Assembly (NCBI GenBank): GCA_005793645.1
Contig: SXRG01000105.1
Span: 1 to 23,561 of the forward strand
DNA length: 23,561 nt
Source of the DNA: Burkholderiales bacterium
GTDB lineage: Bacteria; Pseudomonadota; Gammaproteobacteria; Burkholderiales; Thiobacillaceae
Direction of reading: 5' to 3'
The notes beneath the pieces are model-generated. The model worked only from the letters and a program-made list of their open reading frames with translations. It was not told the origin of the DNA and made no database searches. The number at the start of each line of letters is the position of its first letter. Within the stretch, counting starts at the first letter, position 1. Made by a program: the position numbers and the translations under genes. Below, one piece after another: positions 7,775 to 14,521 of the stretch.

Positions 7775-7779
7775 CCCTC

Positions 7780-8583
7780 ATGAAGATTTCTATCCTCGTT
7801 GCTGCACTGCTAGCCACCGTTTCTGCCACCGCCATGGCCAATGCCCCTGTTGCCGCTCCTGCCACTCCAGATGCATGGCTCAACCGCATGACCGACATGA
7901 CCGTCAACGGTGCTGCCTTCCGTGACCCCAAGCTATTCATGTCTTGGCTCAACGCCACCAGCGAACCCGGCTTTTACACCACCATGAGCAACAACATGCT
8001 GACGCCGAACAACTGGACCAAGATGATGGGCACAGCTCTGGATCCGCGCACACTAACCAATGTAATGCAATTCACCGACCCGGCTGTTGCCGCAAAGTGG
8101 ATGGCTGCCAGTATGGATCCGCAGTTCTATACCGCCGCCATGACCAGCCTGTCTGATCCGACCAAGATGATGCGCTGGGTCATGATGCCCATGGATCCGA
8201 AGGTCATGAACATGGGCATGCAGATGATGAATCCAACCACCTCCATGAACTGGATGATGGCCCCGATGTCCCCGCAATCCATGAACATGATGATGGCCCC
8301 GATGAACCCCAACATGTACACCGGCTGGATGGGCGCTTCCATGAACCCGGCCACCTACGGAACCTGGGGCAACATGATGAACCCGGCCACCTACAGCACC
8401 GTCATGACCAACCCGATGGACATGTCCGCTTTGACCAACATGATGACCCCGATGCTAGCCCCGGTTGCCGCGATCGCTCCAGCGGCGGCGGCGGCTGCGG
8501 CTGCTCCGGCTGCAGCAGTGGCTGCTCCGGCTGCAGCAGTGGCTGCTCCGGCCAAGGCTGTGGCTGCTCCGGCGAAGAAGTAA
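7780..8583 (+). CDS. Secreted Met-rich tandem-repeat protein, function unknown
   Basis: This 267-residue exported protein matches no family I recognise. A Sec signal peptide (MKISILVAALLATVSATAMA) is probably cleaved after residue 20. Residues 49-213 are about thirteen tandem units of 12-13 residues, each opening with Asp/Asn (or Glu, Thr, Ser) followed by Pro. Trp is at position 8 of units 1, 5, 7, 9, 11 and 12, and Met clusters fill positions 5-13 of the later units. There are 43 Met in total (about 16%), rising to about 30% between residues 121 and 225. There is no Cys and no His. The tail (226-267) is almost all Ala, Pro, Val and Lys. The gene stands alone, with its own promoter, a good GGAG at five bases, and a strong terminator. 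The Met and Trp arrays recall methionine-only Cu(I)/Ag(I) sites or an oxidant sink. Both ideas are inference and a structural surface role is equally possible. Confidence 0.9.
   Translation: MKISILVAALLATVSATAMANAPVAAPATPDAWLNRMTDMTVNGAAFRDPKLFMSWLNATSEPGFYTTMSNNMLTPNNWTKMMGTALDPRTLTNVMQFTDPAVAAKWMAASMDPQFYTAAMTSLSDPTKMMRWVMMPMDPKVMNMGMQMMNPTTSMNWMMAPMSPQSMNMMMAPMNPNMYTGWMGASMNPATYGTWGNMMNPATYSTVMTNPMDMSALTNMMTPMLAPVAAIAPAAAAAAAAPAAAVAAPAAAVAAPAKAVAAPAKK
7924..8418 (+). repeat. Thirteen 36-39-bp coding repeats (12-13 residue units)
   Basis: Units begin at residues 49, 62, 75, 88, 100, 113, 126, 139, 151, 164, 176, 189 and 201, each with an N-cap-like residue plus Pro. Trp-bearing units of 13 residues tend to alternate with Trp-less units of 12-13, giving a 25-26-residue higher-order period. 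Some copies are near identical at DNA level: an 18-bp word recurs at 8341-8358 and 8377-8394, and a 15-bp word at 8254-8268 and 8290-8304. Both pairs are 36 bp apart, which suggests growth by duplication. Confidence 0.85.
8500..8580 (+). repeat. 21-bp tandem repeat encoding the Ala/Pro/Lys tail
   Basis: The 21-bp unit coding for AAPAAAV occurs as two identical copies (8500-8520, 8521-8541), a third diverged copy coding AAPAKAV (8542-8562) and a final partial copy ending in AAPAKK before the stop. The unit is in frame, so slippage would alter tail length without breaking the gene. Confidence 0.9.
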
Positions 8584-8595
8584 TACTTCCTCGCC

Positions 8596-8627
8596 AAAAA
8601 ACGGGCCACCTTCGGGTGGCCTTTTTT
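8596..8627. terminator. Bidirectional Rho-independent terminator
   Basis: A seven-base-pair stem, GGCCACC (8604-8610) and GGTGGCC (8615-8621), encloses a TTCG tetraloop. It is followed by six T on the plus strand (8622-8627) and preceded by six A (8596-8601) that give a U-run on the minus strand. It lies 12 bases after the Met-rich stop and 22 bases after the cysS stop, so it can end both convergent transcripts. Confidence 0.93.
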
Positions 8628-8649
8628 ATTACAACAGAAATACCCGCAG

Positions 8650-10023
8650 TCAAGCCCGCCGCCAGGTCGTCCCCTGCGGGCTGTCTTCCAGCAATATGCC
8701 GGCTGTCTTGAGTTCGCTCCGGATGGCGTCCGCGCGGGCGAAATCGCGTGACTTCTTGGCAGCGATGCGCTCCGCGATCAACGCATCGATGCGTTCGGGC
8801 GCATACCCCGCCGACTCCACCGGGCCAAACTGAAGGAATGTCCCGGCATCCCGTTCCAGTAATCCTAGTATCCCGCCCAGCGCCCGCAACTGTCCGGCCA
8901 ACGCCGCATCATGCGTACGATTGATCTCGGCAGCCAGATCGAACAACACAGCGACAGCCTCTGGTGTATTAAGGTCATCATCCATTGCCGCCTTGAAACG
9001 GGCGGCATAAGGCGCGTCCCAATCCATCTCCGGTGCATTGAGCGGCATATCGCGCAACGCCGTATATAGTCGCGTCAGCGCGCCCCGTGCATCATCCAGA
9101 TGGGCATCCGAATAGTTGAGCGGGCTGCGGTAATGCGCACGCAGGATAAAGAAGCGCACCACTTCGGCGTCGTATCTTTCCAGCACCTCGCGGATGGTGA
9201 AAAAGTTGCCCAGGCTCTTGGACATCTTTTCGTTGTCGATACGCACGAAGCCGTTGTGCAGCCAATAATTGACGAAGGTGCAACGATGCGCGCCCTCGCT
9301 CTGAGCAATCTCGTTTTCGTGATGCGGGAATTGCAGGTCCTGGCCGCCGCCGTGGATGTCAAAATGCTCACCCAAAAGCCGTGATCCCATGGCCGAGCAT
9401 TCGATATGCCAACCCGGCCGCCCCGGCCCCCACGGTGATGGCCACGCCGGTTCACCCGGTTTGGCCGCCTTCCACAACACGAAATCGAGCGGATCACGCT
9501 TGTACGGATCGACCTCGACGCGCTCTCCGGCGTTGAGTTCGTCCAGCGACTTACCCGACAGTCGCCCATAGGTCGGAAAGCTGCGCACGGCGTAATAGAC
9601 ATCGCCATTGTCCGCAGCATAGGCATGACCGTTCGCGATCAGGCGCGAGATCATGTCCAGCATCTCGCCGACATATTCGGTAGCACGCGGCTCATGCTCG
9701 GGCGGCAGCACGCCCAGACGCCCGCCGTCCTCATGCATGGCATCAATGAATCGCTGCGTGAGGGCCGTATAAGGCTCGCCGCTTTCCTGGGCGCGTTTGA
9801 TGATCTTGTCGTCTATGTCCGTGATATTACGAACATACGTTACCCGGAATCCAGACGCCCGCAGCCAGCGCACCAGCATGTCGAACACCACCAGCACCCG
9901 TGCATGGCCTAAATGACAGTAGTCGTACACCGTCATGCCGCAGACATACAGGCCCACATAGCCTGGGTTGATCGGAATAAAACTCTCTTTGCGCCGCGTC
10001 AGCGAGTTGTAAAAACTAAGCAT
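8650..10023 (-). CDS. cysS: Cysteinyl-tRNA synthetase
   Basis: CysRS charges tRNA-Cys in the cytoplasm and is a class I monomer. From ATG 10023 the product is 457 residues (461 in E. coli). The zinc-binding Cys28 in YVCGMTVYD, the HIGH-type HLGH at residues 37-40, the zinc ligands in HIECSAMG and in FPHHENEIAQSE, and the KMSKS motif in EKMSKSLGNFF are all present, so the enzyme looks fully functional. The ATG shares one base with the glnS stop (TGATG), with AAGGA about 10 bases upstream. A seven-residue extension from 10044 is possible but would overlap glnS and is not family-like. Confidence 0.97.
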   Translation of the reverse strand: MLSFYNSLTRRKESFIPINPGYVGLYVCGMTVYDYCHLGHARVLVVFDMLVRWLRASGFRVTYVRNITDIDDKIIKRAQESGEPYTALTQRFIDAMHEDGGRLGVLPPEHEPRATEYVGEMLDMISRLIANGHAYAADNGDVYYAVRSFPTYGRLSGKSLDELNAGERVEVDPYKRDPLDFVLWKAAKPGEPAWPSPWGPGRPGWHIECSAMGSRLLGEHFDIHGGGQDLQFPHHENEIAQSEGAHRCTFVNYWLHNGFVRIDNEKMSKSLGNFFTIREVLERYDAEVVRFFILRAHYRSPLNYSDAHLDDARGALTRLYTALRDMPLNAPEMDWDAPYAARFKAAMDDDLNTPEAVAVLFDLAAEINRTHDAALAGQLRALGGILGLLERDAGTFLQFGPVESAGYAPERIDALIAERIAAKKSRDFARADAIRSELKTAGILLEDSPQGTTWRRA

Positions 10024-11723
10024 CAGACGGATTCCTTCGCCCAAGTATCTTTCAAACCCACCGCCCGGTTAAATACCACCTTTTGACCCGGCTGATGGTC
10101 AAAGCGATCCGCACAGAAATAGCCCAGCCGTTCAAATTGATAACGCGTTTCCGGGGCGCAAGTCAGGGCCGCAGCCTCAACCCAGCCTTGCACCACTTCC
10201 AGCGAATACGGGTTAAGGAACTCCAGGAAATCGCGTTCCTTATCGGCATCCGGGCGCGGCACGGTGAACAGGCGATCATAGAGGCGAATCTCGGCCGGCA
10301 CAGCGTGTTCCGTGGACAGCCAGTGGATGACGCCCTTGACCTTGCGACCCACCGGGTTCTGACCCAAGGTCGCCGGGTCAATGGAACAACGCAGTTCAAC
10401 CACCTGCCCCACCGCATCCCGAATCACCTCATCGCAACGGATAACATAGGAATAGCGCAACCGCACCTCACCGCCGGGGGTAAGGCGTTGCCAACCGGAC
10501 GGTGGGATCTCGGCAAAGTCGTCAGCCTCAATCCACAACTCGCGTGCAATGGGCACCTCGCGCTCACCAAACTCGGGATGTTGGGGGTGAAAGCCCGCCG
10601 CGCGCGCCATGGTCACGCCAGGCTCAAAATTTGTCAGCACCACCTTGAGCGGGCGCACCACCGCCATCACGCGCGGTGCAGCGGCCTCCAAGTCCTCGCG
10701 AATGCAGCCTTCCAGAACGCTCATATCCACCACATTATCGGATTTCGAAATACCAATGCGGCGGGCAAATTCACGAATGCCAGCAGGGGTATAACCGCGC
10801 CGGCGCATACCATGGATGGTCGGCATACGCGGGTCATCCCAATCGGCCACATAACCTTGTTGCACCAACTGCAATAATTTGCGCTTGGATGTCAATGTGT
10901 AGAGCAACTCCAGGCGGGAAAACTCGATCTGACGCGGATGGCAGGGAATGGTAATGTGGTCCAGCACCCAGTCGTACAGCGGGCGATGATCCGTGAATTC
11001 CAGCGTGCACAGCGAATGGGTAACGCCTTCCAGCGCGTCTGAGATGCAATGCGTGTAATCGTACATTGGGTAGATGCACCAGGCATCCCCCGTGCGGATG
11101 TGATGCGCCCGCTTGATGCGGTAGATCACCGGATCGCACAGGTTGATGTTGGGGCTGGTCATGTCGATCTTGGCACGCAGGGTCTTGCTGCCATCAGCAA
11201 ATTCGCCTGCTTTCATGCGCCGGAACAAGTCCAGATTTTCGGTCACACTGCGATCACGGTACGGGCTGTTTCTACCCGCCTCCTTTAGCGTGCCGCGATA
11301 GTCGCGTATCTCATCGGCATTCAAATCATCGACAAAGGCCAGCCCTTGATGGATTAACTCCTCGGCAAAGGCATATAACACCGAGAAATAATCGGATGCC
11401 CAGCGCACATCCCCATTCCACGCAAACCCCAGCCAGCGCACATCCTCTTGAATGGCCACAGCGTACTCGGCCTCTTCCTTGGCCGGATTGGTATCGTCAA
11501 AGCGCAGATTGCAGCTGCCTGGATAATCCTGCGCAAGGCCAAAATTAAGGCATATCGACTTGGCATGACCGATATGCAAATAACCGTTCGGCTCGGGCGG
11601 AAAGCGAGTCTGGATAGCGGCATGCAAACCGCTGCCAAGATCCCCTTCAACGATGGTGCGGATAAAATGCGAAACCGTCGTCGTAGAGGGTTGAATGGGG
11701 GAGTGGTGTGAGGAAGTCGTCAT
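10023..11723 (-). CDS. glnS: Glutaminyl-tRNA synthetase
   Basis: GlnRS directly charges tRNA-Gln with glutamine. Its presence means this organism need not depend on the GatCAB transamidation route for Gln-tRNA. The 566-residue length is near that of E. coli (554). The class I signature is PPEPNGYLHIGHAKS, and the second signature is the family variant TSKRKL in ELLYTLTSKRKLLQLV. The C-terminal beta-barrel anticodon-binding part with RLGYFCADRFDH is complete. The first 15 or so residues (Ser/Thr/His-rich) are a non-conserved leader before SHFIRTIVEGDL. It is first in a two-gene unit with cysS, divergent from the TPR gene. No clear Shine-Dalgarno is seen at the chosen ATG. Confidence 0.97.
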   Translation of the reverse strand: MTTSSHHSPIQPSTTTVSHFIRTIVEGDLGSGLHAAIQTRFPPEPNGYLHIGHAKSICLNFGLAQDYPGSCNLRFDDTNPAKEEAEYAVAIQEDVRWLGFAWNGDVRWASDYFSVLYAFAEELIHQGLAFVDDLNADEIRDYRGTLKEAGRNSPYRDRSVTENLDLFRRMKAGEFADGSKTLRAKIDMTSPNINLCDPVIYRIKRAHHIRTGDAWCIYPMYDYTHCISDALEGVTHSLCTLEFTDHRPLYDWVLDHITIPCHPRQIEFSRLELLYTLTSKRKLLQLVQQGYVADWDDPRMPTIHGMRRRGYTPAGIREFARRIGISKSDNVVDMSVLEGCIREDLEAAAPRVMAVVRPLKVVLTNFEPGVTMARAAGFHPQHPEFGEREVPIARELWIEADDFAEIPPSGWQRLTPGGEVRLRYSYVIRCDEVIRDAVGQVVELRCSIDPATLGQNPVGRKVKGVIHWLSTEHAVPAEIRLYDRLFTVPRPDADKERDFLEFLNPYSLEVVQGWVEAAALTCAPETRYQFERLGYFCADRFDHQPGQKVVFNRAVGLKDTWAKESV

Positions 11724-11896
11724 GCCGGCGGCTTTGTGAACCTAATGGTGAACCGAATCGCAATGGTAAAAATATGGGTGACTGTTAGAATCAGCAAACT
11801 TTTGTTGCAATGTTCTATATTGTGCAGCCCATTACCAGATCTCTGGTGACCGCGATTATATCACCCATGCTCCCAACAAAAATCCTAAACCAAACC
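11724..11896. other. Divergent intergenic region, glnS / TPR gene
   Basis: This gap of 173 bases must carry the starts of two divergent transcripts. A possible glnS promoter is listed separately. On the plus strand TATATT (11816-11821) could be a -10 for the TPR gene, but no matching -35 exists. In-frame ATGs at 11810 and 11867 were not chosen as the TPR gene start. A short interrupted repeat CCAGA-TC-TCTGG lies near 11835-11846. I see no riboswitch or T-box-like fold. Confidence 0.5.
11769..11797 (-). promoter_or_regulatory. Possible glnS promoter
   Basis: On the minus strand TTGCTG (11797-11792) and TATTTT (11774-11769) are 17 bases apart, about 46 bases before the glnS ATG. The match to sigma-70 consensus is moderate (three and four of six positions), so this is tentative. 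Confidence 0.3.
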
Positions 11897-12871
11897 ATGA
11901 ACAAGACCCTTCTCGCGGGTCTCTGTATGGCCCTGCTCTGCCTGGGCGTGACCCGTGCCCAAGCCGCTAATCTGGATGACATCCAGGCCTTGATGTTCAA
12001 GAACGACTTGGGCGGCGCCCTCACCCAACTCGATCAACACCTGACAGAAAACCCCAAAGATCGGGATGGACGCTTCCTGAAGGGCATCCTGCTCACCGAG
12101 ATGCGCCGTCTGCCCGAGGCGATCGAGGTATTCACGGCCCTCACCCGCGACGAGCCAAAATTACCGGAGCCCTACAATAACCTGGCCGTGATCTACGCCG
12201 CCCAAGGCCGTTTCGACAAGGCCCGTGAGGCCTTGGAACTGGCCATCAAGACGCACCCCAGCTACTCCGTTGCGCACGAGAACCTGGGTGACCTCTATGC
12301 CAAACTTGCCTCCATAGCTTATGACAAGGCCTTGGAACTGGATCGTGCCAATACCACCACGCAGACCAAGCTAGCCCTAATCCGCGACCTCTTTGCCCCC
12401 CCGTTCCGGGCCACAGCCGAATCCACTCCAGCCCCTGCAAACCCCATAGCATCCACGACCGTAGAACCCGCGCGTACGCCCGCCAAAACGGCCCGGATCG
12501 CCCCTACCGCCACCACTAAAGCCCCTGCGACGACACCCACCCCAACGACCGGAGTCGAATCCACCGTCCATGCCTGGGCCGCGGCTTGGGGCCGTCAGGA
12601 TGTTGCCGCCTATCTGGCCCACTACAGCGACAATTTCAAACCTGCCTCCGCTGCACCCCTGGAACAATGGAAGGCGGATCGAGACACGCGTATCAAAGCG
12701 CCAAAGTCCATCCTGATTGAACTGATGAAGCTCGAGATCAAGGTAGATGGCGACAGCGCCACGGCGACCTTCAAGCAGCACTACAAATCTGATCGCCTCA
12801 ACGAATGGACGCGTAAGACCCTACAACTGCGGCGAGAAACCGATGCCTGGCGCATCGTGGACGAACGCTAA
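11897..12871 (+). CDS. Exported TPR protein with C-terminal NTF2-like domain
   Basis: This 324-residue periplasmic or membrane-tethered protein has a signal peptide (MNKTLLAGLCMALLCLGVTR, then AQA, cleavage near residue 23). About three tetratricopeptide repeats follow in residues 25-150, with NNLAVIYAAQGRFDKAREAL and the neighbouring helices as the clearest. A Thr/Pro/Ala-rich linker (about 166-219) leads to an NTF2/SnoaL-like domain from 220 to the end (VHAWAAAWGRQDVAAYLAHY through LRRETDAWRIVDE). This architecture is seen in envelope proteins encoded beside L,D-transpeptidases, and here the next gene is one, 10 bp downstream. A scaffold or partner role in murein cross-linking is inference. 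ATG 11897 is chosen because it directly precedes the signal peptide; ATG 11867 would add ten residues. No Shine-Dalgarno is clear at either. Confidence 0.85.
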   Translation: MNKTLLAGLCMALLCLGVTRAQAANLDDIQALMFKNDLGGALTQLDQHLTENPKDRDGRFLKGILLTEMRRLPEAIEVFTALTRDEPKLPEPYNNLAVIYAAQGRFDKAREALELAIKTHPSYSVAHENLGDLYAKLASIAYDKALELDRANTTTQTKLALIRDLFAPPFRATAESTPAPANPIASTTVEPARTPAKTARIAPTATTKAPATTPTPTTGVESTVHAWAAAWGRQDVAAYLAHYSDNFKPASAAPLEQWKADRDTRIKAPKSILIELMKLEIKVDGDSATATFKQHYKSDRLNEWTRKTLQLRRETDAWRIVDER

Positions 12872-12881
12872 CCCCAGATCG

Positions 12882-13982
12882 ATGTTGATACGCGTATTCA
12901 TCACCCTCTGCGCCTTGCTGACTTGGCCAAGCCTCTGCATGGCCGCACCCGTAAATAGCCAAACCCAGGCCAAGGTGCAAACCCAGGCCCTGACCCCGCT
13001 GCCAGATCAACTCCTGGCTCAAGCGCTACAAGCGGTACGCGAGCAGCGTCTGACCGATGCCGAAGCCGACATCAACCGGCTGCTCAAGCTACAACCCGAT
13101 TTCCACCTCGCCCAGCTCATCCGTGGCGACATCCTGCTTGCCCGAAGCCGTCCGATCACCCGACTCGGCGCAGTGGATGGAAAACCACCCGCCGAGGACA
13201 AACTGGACGACCTGCGTGACGAGGCACGAGCCCGCCTGCAACGCCACCTCCATCACCCCGACCCGCGTCTCCTGCCCGCCGCCGTCCTGCAGATCAGCCC
13301 TGCACAACCCTTCGTCCTCCTCGCCGACGCCGCCCGCTCCCGCCTTTACCTGTTTGAAAACATCGCCGGCGAGCCGCGTCTGCTGCGCGACTATTACCTC
13401 AGCATCGGACGCATGGGCACTGAAAAACGCCGCGAGGGCGACAAAAAGACCCCGCTGGGTGTCTATCGCATCACGACCCACCTGCCCGATCAGCGCTTGA
13501 CCGATTTTTACGGTGCCGGTGCCTTTCCCCTGAACTACCCCAATGCCTGGGATCGCGCCCAAGGCCGAACCGGCCATGGCATCTGGTTGCACGGCGTACC
13601 CTCCGACACCTATAGCCGAGCCCCCAATTCCAGTGACGGTTGCCTGGTCGTCACTAATCCGGACCTCGTCGAACTTCGCCGTTTCATCCAGATCGGCCAG
13701 ACCCCCGTCATCATCGCCGGACACGTCGAGTGGATGGATCGCTCAGCGTGGACGACCCAGCGCAAAACACTCCTCGCGACATTCCAAAAAAAGACGCGCA
13801 AAACCGATCTACGCCAAGCCAGCCTGTTCCTCGACCCTCAGGAGCGTCTGGCCACCATTGATCTGCCCGCCCGCAACGGCCCACCAGAAAACCTCTATCT
13901 GCATCGGCAAAAAGGCCGCTGGCACCTAATCACTTCGGGGCACACACAGCCGCACCAGAAGCTGGCCCGAAACGACCCTTAA
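12882..13982 (+). CDS. YkuD-family L,D-transpeptidase with N-terminal TPR-like region
   Basis: This periplasmic enzyme should cross-link or anchor peptidoglycan stem peptides. The 366-residue precursor has a signal peptide (MLIRVFITLCALLTWPSLCM, cleavage near AAP), a TPR-like helix pair at about residues 42-88 (ALQAVREQRLTDAEADINRL), and a YkuD catalytic domain at about 140-280. Catalytic residues visible are His237 in GIWLHGVP and Cys254 in SSDGCLVV. The family usually has S/T-H-G-C, and here Asp252 replaces that His, as in some ErfK-type relatives. A C-terminal region of about 85 residues follows the catalytic domain and is not recognised. The start is the ATG just after the TPR gene stop; the longer frame inside that gene has no signal peptide. 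ppiB follows after 33 bp. Confidence 0.9.
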   Translation: MLIRVFITLCALLTWPSLCMAAPVNSQTQAKVQTQALTPLPDQLLAQALQAVREQRLTDAEADINRLLKLQPDFHLAQLIRGDILLARSRPITRLGAVDGKPPAEDKLDDLRDEARARLQRHLHHPDPRLLPAAVLQISPAQPFVLLADAARSRLYLFENIAGEPRLLRDYYLSIGRMGTEKRREGDKKTPLGVYRITTHLPDQRLTDFYGAGAFPLNYPNAWDRAQGRTGHGIWLHGVPSDTYSRAPNSSDGCLVVTNPDLVELRRFIQIGQTPVIIAGHVEWMDRSAWTTQRKTLLATFQKKTRKTDLRQASLFLDPQERLATIDLPARNGPPENLYLHRQKGRWHLITSGHTQPHQKLARNDP

Positions 13983-14015
13983 TTTCACACCCTAACCACC
14001 AAAGGTCCCCCTCTC

Positions 14016-14507
14016 ATGATTACCCTGCACACCAATCACGGCGCCATCACCCTGGAACTCGATACCGAAAAGGCCCCCAATACAGCGGCCAACTTTACCC
14101 AGTACGCAACAGACGGGTTCTATGACGGCACCATCTTTCATCGCGTCATCAAGGGATTCATGATCCAGGGCGGCGGCTTTACCGAGGATATGAAACAGAA
14201 AACGACCCGCGCCGAGATCCAAAATGAGGCCGGAAACGGCTTGCAGAACGCCAAATACACCATCGCCATGGCCCGCACCCCGGACCCGCACTCGGCCTCC
14301 AGCCAGTTCTTCATCAACCTTACCGACAACGACTTCCTTAACTTCCGCGCCGCCAACGCACAAGGCTACGGCTACTGCGTCTTCGGCAAGGTAACGGCCG
14401 GTAGCGAGATCGTCGACAAGATCGGCCAAGTGCGCACCGGCAACCGCGCCGGCCACCAGGATGTCCCGGTCGAATCCGTCATCATCGAGCGCGTCGAGAC
14501 CGCCTGA
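14016..14507 (+). CDS. ppiB: Cytoplasmic peptidyl-prolyl cis-trans isomerase (cyclophilin)
   Basis: This cyclophilin-type PPIase catalyses cis-trans isomerisation of X-Pro bonds. The 163-residue protein is a bare catalytic domain with no signal peptide, so it belongs to the cytoplasmic PpiB type (164 residues in E. coli). The active-site segment FHRVIKGFMIQGGG carries the catalytic Arg, and SSQFFINL and YCVFGKV complete the substrate groove. It starts 33 bp after the transpeptidase and is followed after 14 bp by lpxH, so it is part of the plus-strand run. An AAGG 11 bases before the ATG is a weak ribosome site. Confidence 0.96.
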   Translation: MITLHTNHGAITLELDTEKAPNTAANFTQYATDGFYDGTIFHRVIKGFMIQGGGFTEDMKQKTTRAEIQNEAGNGLQNAKYTIAMARTPDPHSASSQFFINLTDNDFLNFRAANAQGYGYCVFGKVTAGSEIVDKIGQVRTGNRAGHQDVPVESVIIERVETA

Positions 14508-14521
14508 TCCAGACTACGGCG

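Larger units (their letters stand above)
7634..7779. other. Divergent intergenic region, DUF72-like gene / Met-rich gene
   Basis: This 146-base AT-rich gap separates two divergently transcribed genes. It holds the probable promoter of the Met-rich gene and its roughly 90-base leader. On the minus strand the -10-like TATACT (7677-7672) overlaps the same spot, but no matching -35 is seen for the DUF72-like gene. No clear operator palindrome was found. Confidence 0.6.

Noticed and set aside
7651..7779. Upstream in-frame ATG giving a 43-residue longer Met-rich protein
   Set aside because: The ATG coincides with the promoter -35, lacks a ribosome site, and would hide a textbook signal peptide; GGAG sits before 7780.
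7924..8580. Possible CRISPR array or mobile repeat
   Set aside because: The repeats are in frame, have no unique spacers, and encode the Met-rich protein and its tail.
8391..8653. Minus-strand frames opposite the Met-rich tail
   Set aside because: They only reflect the GCN/CCG repeats read backwards, run through the terminator and one overlaps the cysS end.
11835..11846. Palindrome CCAGA-TC-TCTGG between glnS and the TPR gene
   Set aside because: Only five bases per arm and not clearly placed relative to a promoter, so not called an operator.
12747..12881. 45-codon N-terminal extension of the L,D-transpeptidase
   Set aside because: It is embedded in the TPR gene; the signal peptide begins at 12882.
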